Source of the DNA: Metaphire vulgaris
Taxonomy: Eukaryota > Annelida > Clitellata > Crassiclitellata > Megascolecidae
DNA length: 64,000 bases
NCBI GenBank assembly: GCA_018105865.1
Contig: CM030845.1
Location: 12,252,890-12,316,889 of the forward strand
Reading direction: 5' to 3'
Part shown: positions 22,801 through 28,819 of the stretch, in pieces
Layout of the letters: every line of letters starts with the position of its first letter
Position numbering within the stretch: position 1 is the stretch's first letter
The notes under the pieces: model-generated
Databases searched by the model: none
Told to the model about the DNA's origin: nothing
Seen by the model: only the letters and a program-made list of their open reading frames with translations
Made by a program: the position numbers and the translations under genes

Positions 22801-24295
22801 TTACAGTAACAGCCTCCCACTAACCGTCTTCGACTCAAAGTGTCAAAACTGCAGCAACGATGGAAACTGCGCTCGCAAAGTAAGTGCATACATGATTATT
22901 GTACTGCTATAATAGTATTTTTATGCGGTGACCCTAGTTCAACAACGGTAACCAGCTTAAAGTCTTAAGACCTATTACATACGATGTTTTAATGGCCATG
23001 AATGTTGTTGAAACCGGGTTTCGTCTTAATCATTGCTGGTAATTTGTTTTTAAGAACAATACATGCGAAATCAAGGGGAGATGCTATTCGCCGGAAGAAG
23101 TGTCCGAGCATGATCCAAACTTAGTATGCATCCCGTCAAAAAGTCAGGAGAACTGGTCAACACGTGATTCTAACTTTGGATCCACTCAAGAAAAAAGTCA
23201 GGAGAACTGGTCAACACGTGATTCTAACTTTGGATCCACTCAAGAAAAAAGCCAGGAGAACTTGTCAACACGTGATTATGGCTTTGGATCCACTAAGAAA
23301 AAGTCAGGAGAACTGGTCAACACGTGATTCTAACTTTGGATCCACTCAAGAAAAAAGCCAGGAGAACTTGTCAACACGTGATTATGGCTTAGGATCCACT
23401 ACAGCAAAAAGTCAGGAGAACTTGTCAACACGTGATTCTAACTTTGGATCCACCCAAGAAAAAAGCCAGGAGAACTTGTCAACACGTGATTATGGCTTAG
23501 GATCCACTACAGCAAAAAGTCAGGAGAACTTGTCAACACGTGATTCTAACTTAGGATCTACTCCAACAAAAAGTCAGGAGAACTGGTTAACACGTGATTC
23601 TAACTTTGGATCCACTCAAGAAAAAAGTCGGGAGAACTGGTCGACACGTGATTCTAACTTAGGATCTACTCCAACAAAAAGTCAGGAGTCAATACGGGAT
23701 TCTAACTTAGGATCCATTCCAGCAAAATGTCTGGCAAAATTATCAGCACGTGATCCTAACTTAGGATCTCCAACAAAAGGTCAGGAGAACTTGTCAATAC
23801 GGGATTCTAACTTAGGATCAACCCCATCAAAAAGTCAGGCGAAATCGTCAACACGTGATCCTAACCTAGGATCTACTCCAGCAAAAAGTCAAGTTAACTG
23901 GTCAACACGTGATTTTAACTTAAGATCCACGCCAGCAAGAAGTCAGACGAAATCGTTAGCATGTGAGCAGCCTTAAAATTTGGGAAGTGTCGTATCTCAA
24001 ACTTTAAAACGTAAAGATTTAACATGACGAAATAGCAGTAAATTTTTACCTTTGAAGTGTGAGTTATTAACACACTTCCAAAATTTCAATTGCGGAATAG
24101 TGGGCATTAAATATTTTTCAGGTGAGAATCTATTCTGACAGCGAAGTGTGTCGAAGTTTTGTGTTACAGTGGGTTTTTAAATTTTTTTTAGGTGGAGCAG
24201 ACTATTGGTGTGGAAATGCGTCGAGAATGATAACTGGTGATATCACTATCTCTGCATTGGCTCTGATCGTATCAGCAATATACAGCCTGTATTAA
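4682..24295 (+). CDS. VWDE: VWDE-like secreted/surface protein (D8C, VWD, EGF, TIG-like, coding minisatellite), 16 exons
   Basis: Exons read 4682-4724, 5023-5163, 5695-5808, 6494-6730, 8246-8529, 11186-11542, 11740-11816, 12110-12173, 12613-12789, 15453-15565, 18138-18657, 18782-19016, 19449-19612, 22616-22879, 23055-23962 and 24192-24295. Every junction is GT-AG and the phases join. The order matches von Willebrand factor D and EGF domain-containing proteins: signal peptide, D8C, Ig-like region, VWD, EGF, TIG-like segment and the final Cys motif. Vertebrate VWDE continues with further EGF repeats; here the protein ends in a short hydrophobic tail, which suggests GPI anchoring or a cleaved tail. 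The exons sum to 3,802 nt, one more than a multiple of three, because the minisatellite in exon 15 lacks 2 nt. With those bases the product would be about 1,267 residues. It is likely extracellular; the family has been linked to matrix and regeneration biology in vertebrates. Either the frame break is an assembly or allele artefact, or the gene is damaged. Family assignment is confident; orthology is inference. Confidence 0.85.
5023..5163 (+). CDS. VWDE: VWDE-like exon 2: end of signal peptide and N-terminal D8C
   Basis: The exon follows a CCAG acceptor and ends at a canonical GTAAGT. It encodes GDPCVGYETIRDPKRSS, the C-x-x-Y-x-x-(I/L)-x-D-P-x-R-S opening typical of D8C domains (uromodulin, GP2, VWDE). 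Entry and exit phases match exons 1 and 3. Confidence 0.8.
5526..5583. repeat. (ATC)n microsatellite in VWDE intron 2
   Basis: About 19 TCA/ATC units. The poly-Ser frame across it is not an exon. Confidence 0.95.
5695..5808 (+). CDS. VWDE: VWDE-like exon 3: central D8C
   Basis: Encodes WYRFIVLAPSRMHDRC followed by KCGTEQPIWLNGSHPT. The WYRF, CGT and WLNGSHP signatures are the hallmark of the D8C domain. The acceptor is CTTCCAG and the donor AG/GTAATT. A (TA)n microsatellite lies in the next intron at about 5829-5900. Confidence 0.88.
6494..6730 (+). CDS. VWDE: VWDE-like exon 4: C-terminal D8C
   Basis: Encodes VCSPSGDDCCGGWVSTVWVK, then FYVYNLTPTP and YCAGD. The CC pair, the FYVY-x-L strand and the closing YC complete the eight-cysteine pattern. 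The acceptor is CCCCTTAG and the donor AG/GTAAAT. The phase supplies the alanine at the exon 3/4 junction. Confidence 0.88.
7562..7837. mobile_element. hAT-like MITE of the CAGTGGCGTAGCCA family (VWDE intron 4)
   Basis: 276 bp with inverted termini CAGTGGCATAGCCAGGATTT and CAGTGGCGTAGCCAAGAGGG. Exact TSD TCCTAATT at 7554-7561 and 7838-7845. Contains CTTGACAAGCAAAAAAGGTC. Confidence 0.92.
8246..8529 (+). CDS. VWDE: VWDE-like exon 5: Ig-like/linker region
   Basis: Starts after TATTCAG with DISPKIRTPIFEGPITINKT and contains two or three cysteines in a beta-rich context, at the place where VWDE proteins carry a segment between D8C and VWD. The frame stays open to a TGA at 8572-8574. The only fitting donor is a weak GTTAGG at 8530, which gives phase 0 and matches exon 6. 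If it is not used, a short isoform ending at 8574 is possible. Confidence 0.7.
8768..9620. mobile_element. Interspersed repeat interrupted by a CR1/L2-like fragment (VWDE intron 5)
   Basis: The outer parts (about 8768-8865 and 9440-9620) align with 58970-59160 and 54420-54700: GATCAGCCAGGTAATTGTCA...TTTCAGCTTAGATCTGAAGA. The middle is the insertion described at 8866-9440. Confidence 0.6.
8866..9440 (+). mobile_element. 3' end of a CR1/L2-like non-LTR retrotransposon
   Basis: One open frame reads TRIDYCNIILLGTPDYHLNR, then PQLRDRLHWLRIPERVIYKK, ALWNVLPDSV and FAKKLKTHLFGHSF. This is the reverse-transcriptase tail (LDYCN, LHWL, W-N-x-L-P, LKTHLF). It ends in (ACTA)n. 5'-truncated. Confidence 0.9.
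10068..10153. repeat. (ATT)n microsatellite
   Basis: About 28 ATT units with one TTT interruption, in VWDE intron 5. Confidence 0.95.
10215..10610 (+). mobile_element. Decayed CR1/L2-like 3' end
   Basis: Frames read NKPVIRKLHWLPVEHRIAFR, then TEIGFRWLSLF and a serine/leucine tail, ending at the shared 3' word ACCATCAATTGATACCTTT. A shorter copy of the same tail lies at 37740-37860. Confidence 0.75.
10668..10866. repeat. Long (ATT)n microsatellite
   Basis: About 200 bp of nearly pure ATT with three small interruptions. The long poly-Ile/Leu/Tyr/Asn frames on both strands are artefacts. Confidence 0.97.
11186..11542 (+). CDS. VWDE: VWDE-like exon 6: pre-VWD region
   Basis: Encodes FESTVPISCPGIDRRTSCKI and later FFWNNYRPSDIE. 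The ESTVPI-x-C and W-N-x-Y-x-P motifs occur in VWDE proteins just before the VWD domain. The acceptor is TGTTCAG at 11185; a second possible acceptor, CCTCCAG, lies just inside the exon. The donor is a strong GTAAGT. Confidence 0.85.
11740..11816 (+). CDS. VWDE: VWDE-like exon 7: start of VWD domain
   Basis: Encodes IRVIDPTTQMWCASYSDPHI then RTFDG. C-x-(S/T)-(Y/F)-x-D-P-H-(I/V)-x-T-F-D-G-R is the diagnostic opening of a von Willebrand type D domain. The donor is AAG/GTGAGT; phase 2 completes the Arg of FDGR with exon 8. Confidence 0.92.
12110..12173 (+). CDS. VWDE: VWDE-like exon 8: VWD domain
   Basis: A 64-nt exon encoding RYFSDMTIGDYILTKSPNSS and then FE, equivalent to the G-x-(Y/F)-x-L-x-K strand of VWD domains. 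The acceptor is TTGTTTCAG and the donor GAG/GTTTGT. Confidence 0.85.
12613..12789 (+). CDS. VWDE: VWDE-like exon 9: VWD domain core
   Basis: Encodes VHVRQYACWYVSCNCGVAVR, then a further cysteine in FCDGQ. FEVHVRQ followed by SCNCG is highly characteristic of VWDE. Phase 0 at both ends. It ends in GNTYT before a GTAGGA donor. Confidence 0.9.
12930..13270 (-). mobile_element. RTE-like reverse transcriptase tail (VWDE intron 9)
   Basis: The minus strand reads MEFFGHLMRKDGLGNLVQTG, then KIEEKRARGRLKIKYTDSLR. E-F-(F/L)-GH-x-x-R followed by G-K-R-x-x-G-R is the C-terminal end of RTE-type elements. A (TA)n tract lies at its 3' side. Truncated. Confidence 0.82.
13297..13460. mobile_element. CAGTGATGGGCAAC-type terminus with AACTAGTTAACTAATTAG motifs
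   Basis: A CAGNGATGGG start like the hAT-like element at 26617, followed by repeated TAGTTAACT/ATTAG words. The matching right end was not found. Confidence 0.5.
13540..14430 (+). pseudogene. Decayed piggyBac transposase
   Basis: Frames on the plus strand read an acidic N-terminus (SSDDEFQPDTQF), then VDGPLSAFQLFMRKPLVNEI and MKWTNTE, then ALNAFIIRVSL, KHRRRSFLLELGKQ and a Cys fragment. These match piggyBac's A-F-x-x-F...I-x-x-x-T-N domain and its NAF-x-(I/V)...R-R-x-F-L-x-x-L-x-x-x-L end. They lie only about 30 bp apart at 14035, so the DDD catalytic core is deleted. Several stops. Dead copy. Confidence 0.75.
14640..15433 (+). other. Coding-like island of unknown origin in VWDE intron 9
   Basis: GC-richer than its surroundings, with two overlapping long frames. 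One (14647-15000) is Lys/Ser/Pro-rich. Another, from about 14674 to about 14920, reads CSEDFSFTEELKTMLSAQGP then SVADISESDED and looks more like protein. A run of TTTAATCTG(G/T)TTAATCTG lies near 15302-15330. Possibly a decayed retrocopy; no family recognised. Confidence 0.35.
15453..15565 (+). CDS. VWDE: VWDE-like exon 10: end of VWD domain, start uncertain
   Basis: Encodes YNYGYFLTIYVYENSKNLQG then STGMCGPRG, matching the G-x-x-L-x-I strand and the (G/T)-x-G-(L/M)-CG motif that ends VWD domains. Drawn from the acceptor at 15452 the phases are 0 in and 2 out, and both fit. A second acceptor at 15433 would add ISMPSGASVTC, the expected preceding VWD strand (I-x-x-P-S-G-x-x-V), but that reading runs into TAA and lies in another frame. 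A 2-nt loss in the (TA)-rich stretch near 15472 would reconcile them. Confidence 0.7.
15719..17035. mobile_element. Large inverted-repeat element in VWDE intron 10
   Basis: The left arm (about 15719-15795) has GCCAGTTTGCATTGGGTGTG and AGAAATGTTTACCC; the right arm (about 16930-17035) carries the same words inverted. No transposase was seen. It is interrupted by the MITE at 16456. Confidence 0.65.
16456..16859. mobile_element. TA-flanked MITE, GGGGTCGTCCATAAATGACG-type
   Basis: About 400 bp with inverted termini GGGGTCTTCCATAAATTACG / GGGGTCGTCCATAAATGACG and a TA at each side, typical of Tc1/mariner-derived MITEs. It has three GCTTGT(C/T)A words inside. Confidence 0.8.
17278..17524. mobile_element. 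hAT-like MITE, CAGTGGCGGTTC termini
   Basis: Inverted termini CAGTGGCGGTTCTA and CAGTGGCGGTTCCACGTGG; 247 bp. TSD unclear. Two ACAAGC(A/C)AAA words inside. Same family as 27448-27735 and 48826. Confidence 0.72.
18138..18657 (+). CDS. VWDE: VWDE-like exon 11: basic cleavage site, acidic stretch, Cys-rich linker
   Basis: The GTTTTAG acceptor completes an Arg with exon 10. Early cysteines (CLDDDD, VCSCRG) precede SKRRKKRDVDD, a likely furin-type site RRKKR/D. About 35 mostly Asp/Glu/Gly residues follow, then a conserved block containing TEAEAIHRC and FNLCKSHV that resembles the region between VWD and EGF in VWDE proteins. The acidic run is simple-sequence (GAC/GAA) and may vary in length. The donor is CAG/GTAAAT. 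Confidence 0.85.
18782..19016 (+). CDS. VWDE: VWDE-like exon 12: linker and first part of EGF domain
   Basis: Reads in phase 0 from a TGATAG acceptor and ends CPNQCNGNGSCVNGTCRCNS, the first five cysteines of an EGF domain. Several N-x-T/S sequons are visible in the preceding linker. Phase 1 completes the Gly with exon 13. Confidence 0.88.
19449..19612 (+). CDS. VWDE: VWDE-like exon 13: end of EGF, start of TIG-like domain
   Basis: Completes the EGF with GFAGDDC, then reads SLCDSRTSVCTVAFIYAKNF and LLCKITE. The V-x-(I/G)-x-(A/G)-x-N-F followed by L-x-C is a TIG/IPT-like pattern also seen after the EGF of VWDE. The donor is GAG/GTAACA, phase 0. Confidence 0.85.
20605..21801. mobile_element. 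hAT-like element with telomere-like tract (VWDE intron 13)
   Basis: 1,197 bp with exact TSD TCTACAAA at 20597-20604 and 21802-21809. The left end is CAGGGGCTGCGCCAGACG and the right end is a poly-C/CACTG terminus. It aligns in inverted orientation with 43367-44301. A TTAGGG-like tract lies at about 20638-20675, and a separate insertion at 21260-21487. Confidence 0.88.
21260..21487. mobile_element. Small inverted-repeat element with (CCCTAA)n, nested in the hAT-like element
   Basis: Termini carry GACATTTGCGCG words in inverted order. It interrupts the host element at ACAATTGCT/CCAATTGCT, which looks like the target duplication. A run of CCCTAA units lies at about 21408-21431. Confidence 0.65.
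22030..22560 (+). mobile_element. CR1/L2-like non-LTR 3' fragment
   Basis: Reads QLSSRLDYCTAHLQ, then frame-shifted pieces including FRSRLRTHLF. Truncated and shifted, lying just before VWDE exon 14. Confidence 0.7.
22616..22879 (+). CDS. VWDE: VWDE-like exon 14: rest of TIG-like domain
   Basis: Encodes MVSCKLP, then RWEIAVTNDAGEIYSNSLPL and FDSKCQNCSNDGNC. R-W-x-I-x-V-(S/T)-N-D, followed by S-N-x-x-x-L-T-V-x-D-x-x-C-x-x-C, matches VWDE. It follows exon 13 directly in the family alignment, so the 3-kb intron between them hides no expected exon; that intron holds hAT and non-LTR insertions. Confidence 0.87.
23055..23962 (+). CDS. VWDE: VWDE-like exon 15: Cys motif plus coding 54-bp minisatellite with a 2-nt frame break
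   Basis: Opens NNTCEIKGRCYSPEEVSEHD, the C-x(I/L)-x-G-x-C-Y motif of VWDE. From 23139 the 18-residue unit KSQENWSTRDSNFGSTQE repeats about 15 times, with a variant DYGLGSTTA ending. Units 1-3 are in the frame set by exon 14. Near 23293-23303 two bases are missing against the unit (a C and one A), after which the entry frame stops at 23325-23327. All later units are open in the other frame to a GTGAGC donor at 23963, whose phase fits exon 16. So both ends of the exon are anchored and only the break separates them. Confidence 0.8.
23139..23962 (+). repeat. 54-bp coding minisatellite, about 15 units
   Basis: Each unit is AGTCAGGAGAACTGGTCAAC, then ACGTGATTCTAACTTTGGAT, then CCACTCAAGAAAAA (54 bp, 18 codons). 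Early units are near-identical; from about 23690 onward they shrink and diverge. Synonymous and Trp/Leu alternation (ENWS/ENLS) suggests higher-order duplication of unit pairs. The unit seems to have grown from the P-S-K-S-Q-x-x-W-S segment that follows the Cys motif in the ancestral protein. Confidence 0.95.
24192..24295 (+). CDS. VWDE: VWDE-like exon 16: C-terminal hydrophobic tail and stop
   Basis: After a long T tract and TTTAG, the exon completes a Cys and encodes GADYWCGNASRM, then ITGDITISALALIVSAIYSL and a final Y before TAA at 24293. A small-residue site (GNAS) followed by a hydrophobic end suggests a GPI-attachment signal; a short membrane anchor is the alternative. Confidence 0.72.
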
Positions 24296-24365
24296 TGTTA
24301 TCGGGCGAAGGAAGCATTTGTATTATATGTTATTATTTTTTATTCAAACAATGCATAAATTCTAT

Positions 24366-24371
24366 AATAAA
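24366..24371 (+). promoter_or_regulatory. Poly(A) signal of the VWDE-like gene
   Basis: AATAAA about 70 bases after the stop codon, with a second AATAAA near 24398. No other polyadenylation candidate is closer. Confidence 0.6.
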
Positions 24372-24624
24372 TAGCCAGATTGCATTTACTGCCGTAAATA
24401 AATATTAAATCAACACAAGTGCAACAATATAGGCCTATTCAAGAGCTTTCATTAGGTGAAATGCTTTGAATATAATACATGATATTGTTAAGAATCGTCA
24501 ACACTCTTTTGCATGCACATCGATTCTCTAAGAATCCACTTTGATTTGTCAATTGAATAATAATAAGAGAATGTGTAATTGTTAGTTAAGAACCCAACTG
24601 TATGTTCCAAAGTTAAGAACCCAA

Positions 24625-24870
24625 CTGTATGTTCCAACTGTACGTTCCTCCTCCGTCGAAGACTCAAGTTCGGAGAACGTTTATTCTCGCACGGAAATTC
24701 CCCTCCTTTGGAATTCCTTGTCGGATAGCGTGTCGTCCATCACCTGCTTTGGAGAGTTTGCGAGCAAACTAAAGACGTATTTATACAGCATCTCATTTCC
24801 ACACTCCTTGTAAAGCGTCCTTGACTTCGGCCATTGATATGTTACGGCGCTATATAAATTGTGAAGAACA
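24625..24870 (+). mobile_element. CR1/L2-like non-LTR 3' tail
   Basis: Frames include RLKFGERLFSHGNSPPLEF and the usual GGCGCTATATAAATT end. Also note a near-direct repeat GTTAAGAACCCAACTGTATG at 24585 and 24613. Confidence 0.65.
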
Positions 24871-25039
24871 AAAAACTAGCAGTAAAGAATGATGTTTATC
24901 TTATTTTTCTGCGTTTGCAAATAAAGATTTTTATTAGGTTTAGCGAGGTAGGAAGTAATTGTAACATGTGACGACGAGGACTGGAATTTAAAATAAACGC
25001 TAACGCGCTGATATTCATGGACGGAATCGTAAAACTTTG

Positions 25040-25655
25040 CTAATTCTCTCTCTCTCTTTGTCATCTTTGACTGTGTCCAGTCGTTGATTCCGAAACGATT
25101 TCTCTCCACTTGTCTCTGTTGCTCGCCAGTTCCTCCAGAGTCATCCTATTTCTTCCAGTTGTTTTCCCTTCCAGCTTGAGCCCCACCGTGTTGAGGTCTT
25201 TGCTTATGCAGTCCGTCCATCTTGTTCTCTGTCGTCCTTGACTTCTTTTACCCTTCTGTTTATGATAGTATGCTATTTTTGGCAGTCTTTCGTTTTCCAT
25301 TCGCAATATATGCCCCAGCCATTCCATTCTTTTCTTTCTTACGGTGTTACTGACGAAGGGTTGTTGCGTCCTGTCTCTGATTTCTTTGTTTGTTACATGC
25401 TCTTTATAGCCAACTCTCATGATCCTTCTTAGCCATTTGTTTTCACATGCGTCTATCCTTTTTTCCATGCTGCCGGTTATATTCCACGTTTCTGCTCCGT
25501 ATGTAAGTACTGGAATGACGCATGCGTTTAATATTCGCAGTTTCAATTTCAAGTTTATATCATGTCTTTTGAATACCTTCTCCCTTAACCTATTGAAGAC
25601 ATTGCTAATTCGTTGAACGAATATTTCGTAGCTATTTCTGTGGAATTTATTTCCA
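25040..25655 (-). mobile_element. Non-LTR reverse transcriptase C-terminal region
   Basis: The minus strand reads KLKLRILNACVIPVLTYGAE, then MEWLGHILRMENERLPKIAY, GKRSQGRQRTRW and a final RDKWREIV. A-C-V-x-P-(V/I)-L-x-Y-G-x-E-T-W is diagnostic. About 195 codons are open. Confidence 0.92.
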
Positions 25656-25659
25656 TAAT

Positions 25660-25790
25660 CAGGGCCGCCGAGAGAAGTTCCGGGCCCCGGTACAAAAAAT
25701 TTTTTACCAACTCTCCGAAAAACGAGCAAAGGATTGGGTTCTCACGGGGTGCACCACTAGAAGGTCGATCCAATGCACCCACTGCCTTGC
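25660..25790. mobile_element. Partial CAGGGCCGCCGAGAG-type hAT-like element
   Basis: CAGGGCCGCCGAGAGAAGTT followed by CCGGGCCCC matches the left end of the 36475 and 55699 elements. It lies between two reverse-transcriptase fragments; the right end was not identified. Confidence 0.55.
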
Positions 25791-26035
25791 CCTCATCTAG
25801 TTTATCAAAAACCTTCTCTAGAAAGTCCAACAGGTTGGTCAAGCATGAATGCCCCTTTGTAAATCCGTGCTATCTTTTAACAATTTTATGCCTAGTCAAA
25901 TGTTCCAAAATGCTCTCTTTCAGTATTTTTTCCATAACTTTACCGATAACAGAAGTTAGGCATACTGGTCTGTAATTGCTTGGTTCACTTCGTTTTCCCT
26001 TCTTGAACAGTGGGCTGACTAATGCATTATAAAGG
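25790..26035 (-). mobile_element. Non-LTR reverse transcriptase core fragment
   Basis: The minus strand reads NALVSPLFKKGKRSEPSNYR, PVCLTSVIGKVMEKIL and FTKGHSCLTNLLDFLEKV. N-Y-R-P-(V/I)-(C/S)-L-x-x-x-x-x-K and G-F-x-x-G-x-S-C-x-x-N are the classic RT blocks. It differs from the tail fragment beside it. Confidence 0.88.
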
Positions 26036-26401
26036 TGTCTTCACATAAATCTCCTTATAGCCAATTAACTTGTAATGCATAGAATGTTTGAGAACGTGCA
26101 CAAAGCTCCTTACTTAAAAGTGAACTTTGACTACAAGAGTTAAGTTTAACATAATCAGAGGTACTTGAGATGCAAAGCAACATTATACTAGGCTGCAATC
26201 AGTAGTTGGGTGACTTTCAAAACTACGATCTAAGCATGACAGTTTCAGAAAGCAATGTCGATATGTTTGAAAACTTGTGTAGAATGTTAAAGTCAAATGT
26301 TTTCCAATATTGCACCAAACTGACAATATTACTAAAATGACCATAACTAAATATTAACTATGCTTATGTATATGTACGGTAAAGTTTTGTACACAAATTG
26401 A
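26036..26401. other. No gene recognised
   Basis: AT-rich, with no long frame and no recognised repeat end. Confidence 0.4.
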
Positions 26402-27354
26402 CTGGGGGTTCATCCATATAGTACATATGCAAAAAAGGCATATTTTCATACCCTCATCTTTGATGAAAAATAATTTTTAGGCATAGACCCCTCTATGAAT
26501 GCTCCCCTCCACCAAGTCTGCCCGCCAATTGTTTAATTAATAAACGCCGGAACAATTCTCGTATTTGTTTGCCAGTGAAGTGAGAAAGTAGCTGTGTTCA
26601 AATCATTACATTTGAACAGAGATGGGTAACTAATCAATTAGATGACCAGATAATTCTAAATGTAATCAATTGGCAAATTTTATCAGCTAATCGTAATTCT
26701 AATCAATTAGAATTTACCTGCTAATTCTAATTATTTTTTAATTATATGACAATTAGCCATCCGAGGCAGCCTGAGAATAATGTTGAAACGCATGCTCATA
26801 GTATAACGCTGAGATGATCATGGTAGCATTAGCAAGGAAAAACTTACAGCTGATAGATTAAGTGTCTTGTGTGATTGCTGTTGACAACTGGAAATGCCAG
26901 CCATTTCCAACCATTTGCAGCTGCATGCAATTACTGCAGATATTAAATTAGTATTTTAAAACTGTTTTGCGTGGTGTGTCAACTGTATCGCGAACATCGA
27001 CAATCTAATTGTAATTCTAATTGATTAGACAGCAGCTAATGCTAATTCTAATTAATTGAACAAAGTGTAGAACTAATTCTAGTGCTAATCAATTAGGTGC
27101 TAGAAGCAACTAATTCTAATTCTAATTGATTAGATTTTTGTCTAATTGTGCCCATGTCTGCATTTGAACACAGTTACTTTCTCACTGTTTGTGAATAACA
27201 AGTCTTCTACCTGAGCAGTTTTCAATTGTTACCGAGGCCATGTATACATTTGTGCATACGTGCGCATTCAGTCGTGACCCCTCCCCTCTCCGTACACAAA
27301 ATCTCCTAAATCCAAACCTTTCAGTGTGTATGTGCTATATGGATGGGCCCTGGG
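26402..27354. mobile_element. Inverted-repeat element with a nested hAT-like element
   Basis: Termini contain CATCCATATAGTACATATGC and its inverted partner CATCCATATAGCACATACAC. The interior is split by the 26617-27160 insertion. Confidence 0.7.
26617..27160. mobile_element. hAT-like element rich in CTAATTAATTAG words
   Basis: Exact TSD CATTTGAA at 26609-26616 and 27161-27168. Inverted termini CAGAGATGGGTAAC and CAGACATGGGCAC. Both ends carry many overlapping CTAATTCTAATTGATTAG-type motifs. Confidence 0.9.
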
Positions 27355-27447
27355 CTAAATAAATTTTCAACAAAAATTATAGAATATTTATTAAACAACA
27401 ATATCAATAGGTTTAAGGTCACAGGGTCATTAAACAAAAGATACCCA

Positions 27448-27735
27448 CAGTGGGGGTTCCAGGAATTCTTGATTGGGGGATGAAAAAAATTTATATGAAG
27501 TTGGTGGGTGGATGCAAAGTTAAAAAAAGAAATAAGAAAAGTAATACTTAGTGTTTTGCCCACTAAATGTTAATAAACCTTGCCTGAAAAGCAAAAAAGT
27601 CATTCACAGTTTCTTTCAGTAGATTTTTTAAATACCGGTAAACTTTCCGGAAAAATAGGAGTTGACAAGCAAAAAAGGTCATCCGGCCAGTGGGGGGATG
27701 CATCCCCAGTCATCAACATGGTGGAACCGCTACTG
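27448..27735. mobile_element. hAT-like MITE, CAGTGG(C/G)GGTTCC termini
   Basis: TSD GATACCCA / GATACTCA. Contains GTTGACAAGCAAAAAAGGTC and a related AAAAGCAAAAAAGTC word. Confidence 0.8.
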
Positions 27736-27739
27736 GATA

Positions 27740-28370
27740 CTCATACCCATAGGGTTAAGGTCATATGTAATCATTATTGAAAGATTAATTTTAATTTGAT
27801 GAAAAAACTAAGTTTAGAGTAAACAAATATGCCTAATGAAAAGCCACCACAAGCTGAAACAAAATATATCTGATAATTTCTGACCAACAGTCAAACATCT
27901 GCAATAAAGCCATCGAGAACAAAACAAACAAAAGCAAATGATGATAATTTCTGTGATTATTTTAAACAATTTCAAAAGAACAAGCAGCTACATGCATTGA
28001 GTACAGCACCAATTTAAAACAAACAACCAAATTTATGAATAAACAAATTATGAAATAAGCAGCTTACGCACATTTTTTCATCTCGTTTGACATCTTTGTC
28101 ATTTTGATTAAAACAAAATGAGACAAGGCGTAAATCTTGTTCTTCACATCTTGCATTACATTATATTATCAAAACTTCAATGACAATAATTAAAAGTTGA
28201 TCTGAATAATAGTCACATAAAACATTATCACATATCTTAGATTGGTTTTACAATGACTGGTAACAATATGTTTTCCCAGCAATAGGCTCATATAACATTT
28301 AACAAGGGAACTTAACAAGGAATTCAAATCACTATTTAATTAAAACAACAAGAATGGAAGTAATATCTTC
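27740..28370. other. 3' flank of the METRN-like gene; no other gene seen
   Basis: AT-rich. An ATTAAA on the minus strand at 28335-28340 is a possible but very proximal poly(A) signal; others further away cannot be ranked. Confidence 0.35.
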
Positions 28371-28819
28371 CTAAAGAATGCATGGATTACTTTCAGTTGC
28401 TAGTGCATCGTTCCAAATTCGTTTGAATTCTTCGACTCTCGGTGCACAACCTAATCGAGCCTTTTTCAAACGTATGCTTCCAAGAAACAAGAAAATTCCA
28501 TCTCCACGTCTAATTTGGCATTTATCTGGTACAACAATAGCTAGATGGTAACTTGGTTCTTTTCCTGCATTCGAAGCAGATCCAAAGTCTGCTACGTTCC
28601 TCTTGCTTTTCATGAAACTACGTCTTTTGCTGGCTTGTAAAGAAGTTCGATTTCTATGAGAATGTTGAGCAAAAGTTTGTTGGCTGTTTTTGGTCTGAAC
28701 GTCAAGCAAGTCCTTAACAATTCTACTGCGCTGACGGATGACACGGGTGGTAATTACATTTAGTTCTGTCAAGCCAGTGTCTTCGCTTTTGGTAATGGAA
28801 TGAATTTCCCCAAAGACAG
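28371..28819 (-). CDS. METRNL: METRN-like last coding exon: C-terminal domain
   Basis: After TTTTTTCAG the exon reads VFGEIHSITKSED, then VITTRVIRQRSRIV, a basic linker, GDGIFLFLGSIRLKKARLGC, APRVEEFKRIW, and NPCIL before TAG. These match meteorin's H-G-x-I, V-x-R-V-I-R-Q, FLF-x-G, RLGCAPR-x-x-(E/D)-F and L-N-P-C blocks. The basic linker is longer and more charged than in vertebrates. Confidence 0.92.

Noticed and set aside
23139..23962. Regularly spaced direct repeats that could suggest a CRISPR array
   Set aside because: Units are contiguous with no unique spacers, lie in a coding exon and are in a eukaryotic gene.
25238..25616. Plus-strand frames over the reverse-transcriptase region
   Set aside because: Antisense to a clear minus-strand non-LTR reverse transcriptase.
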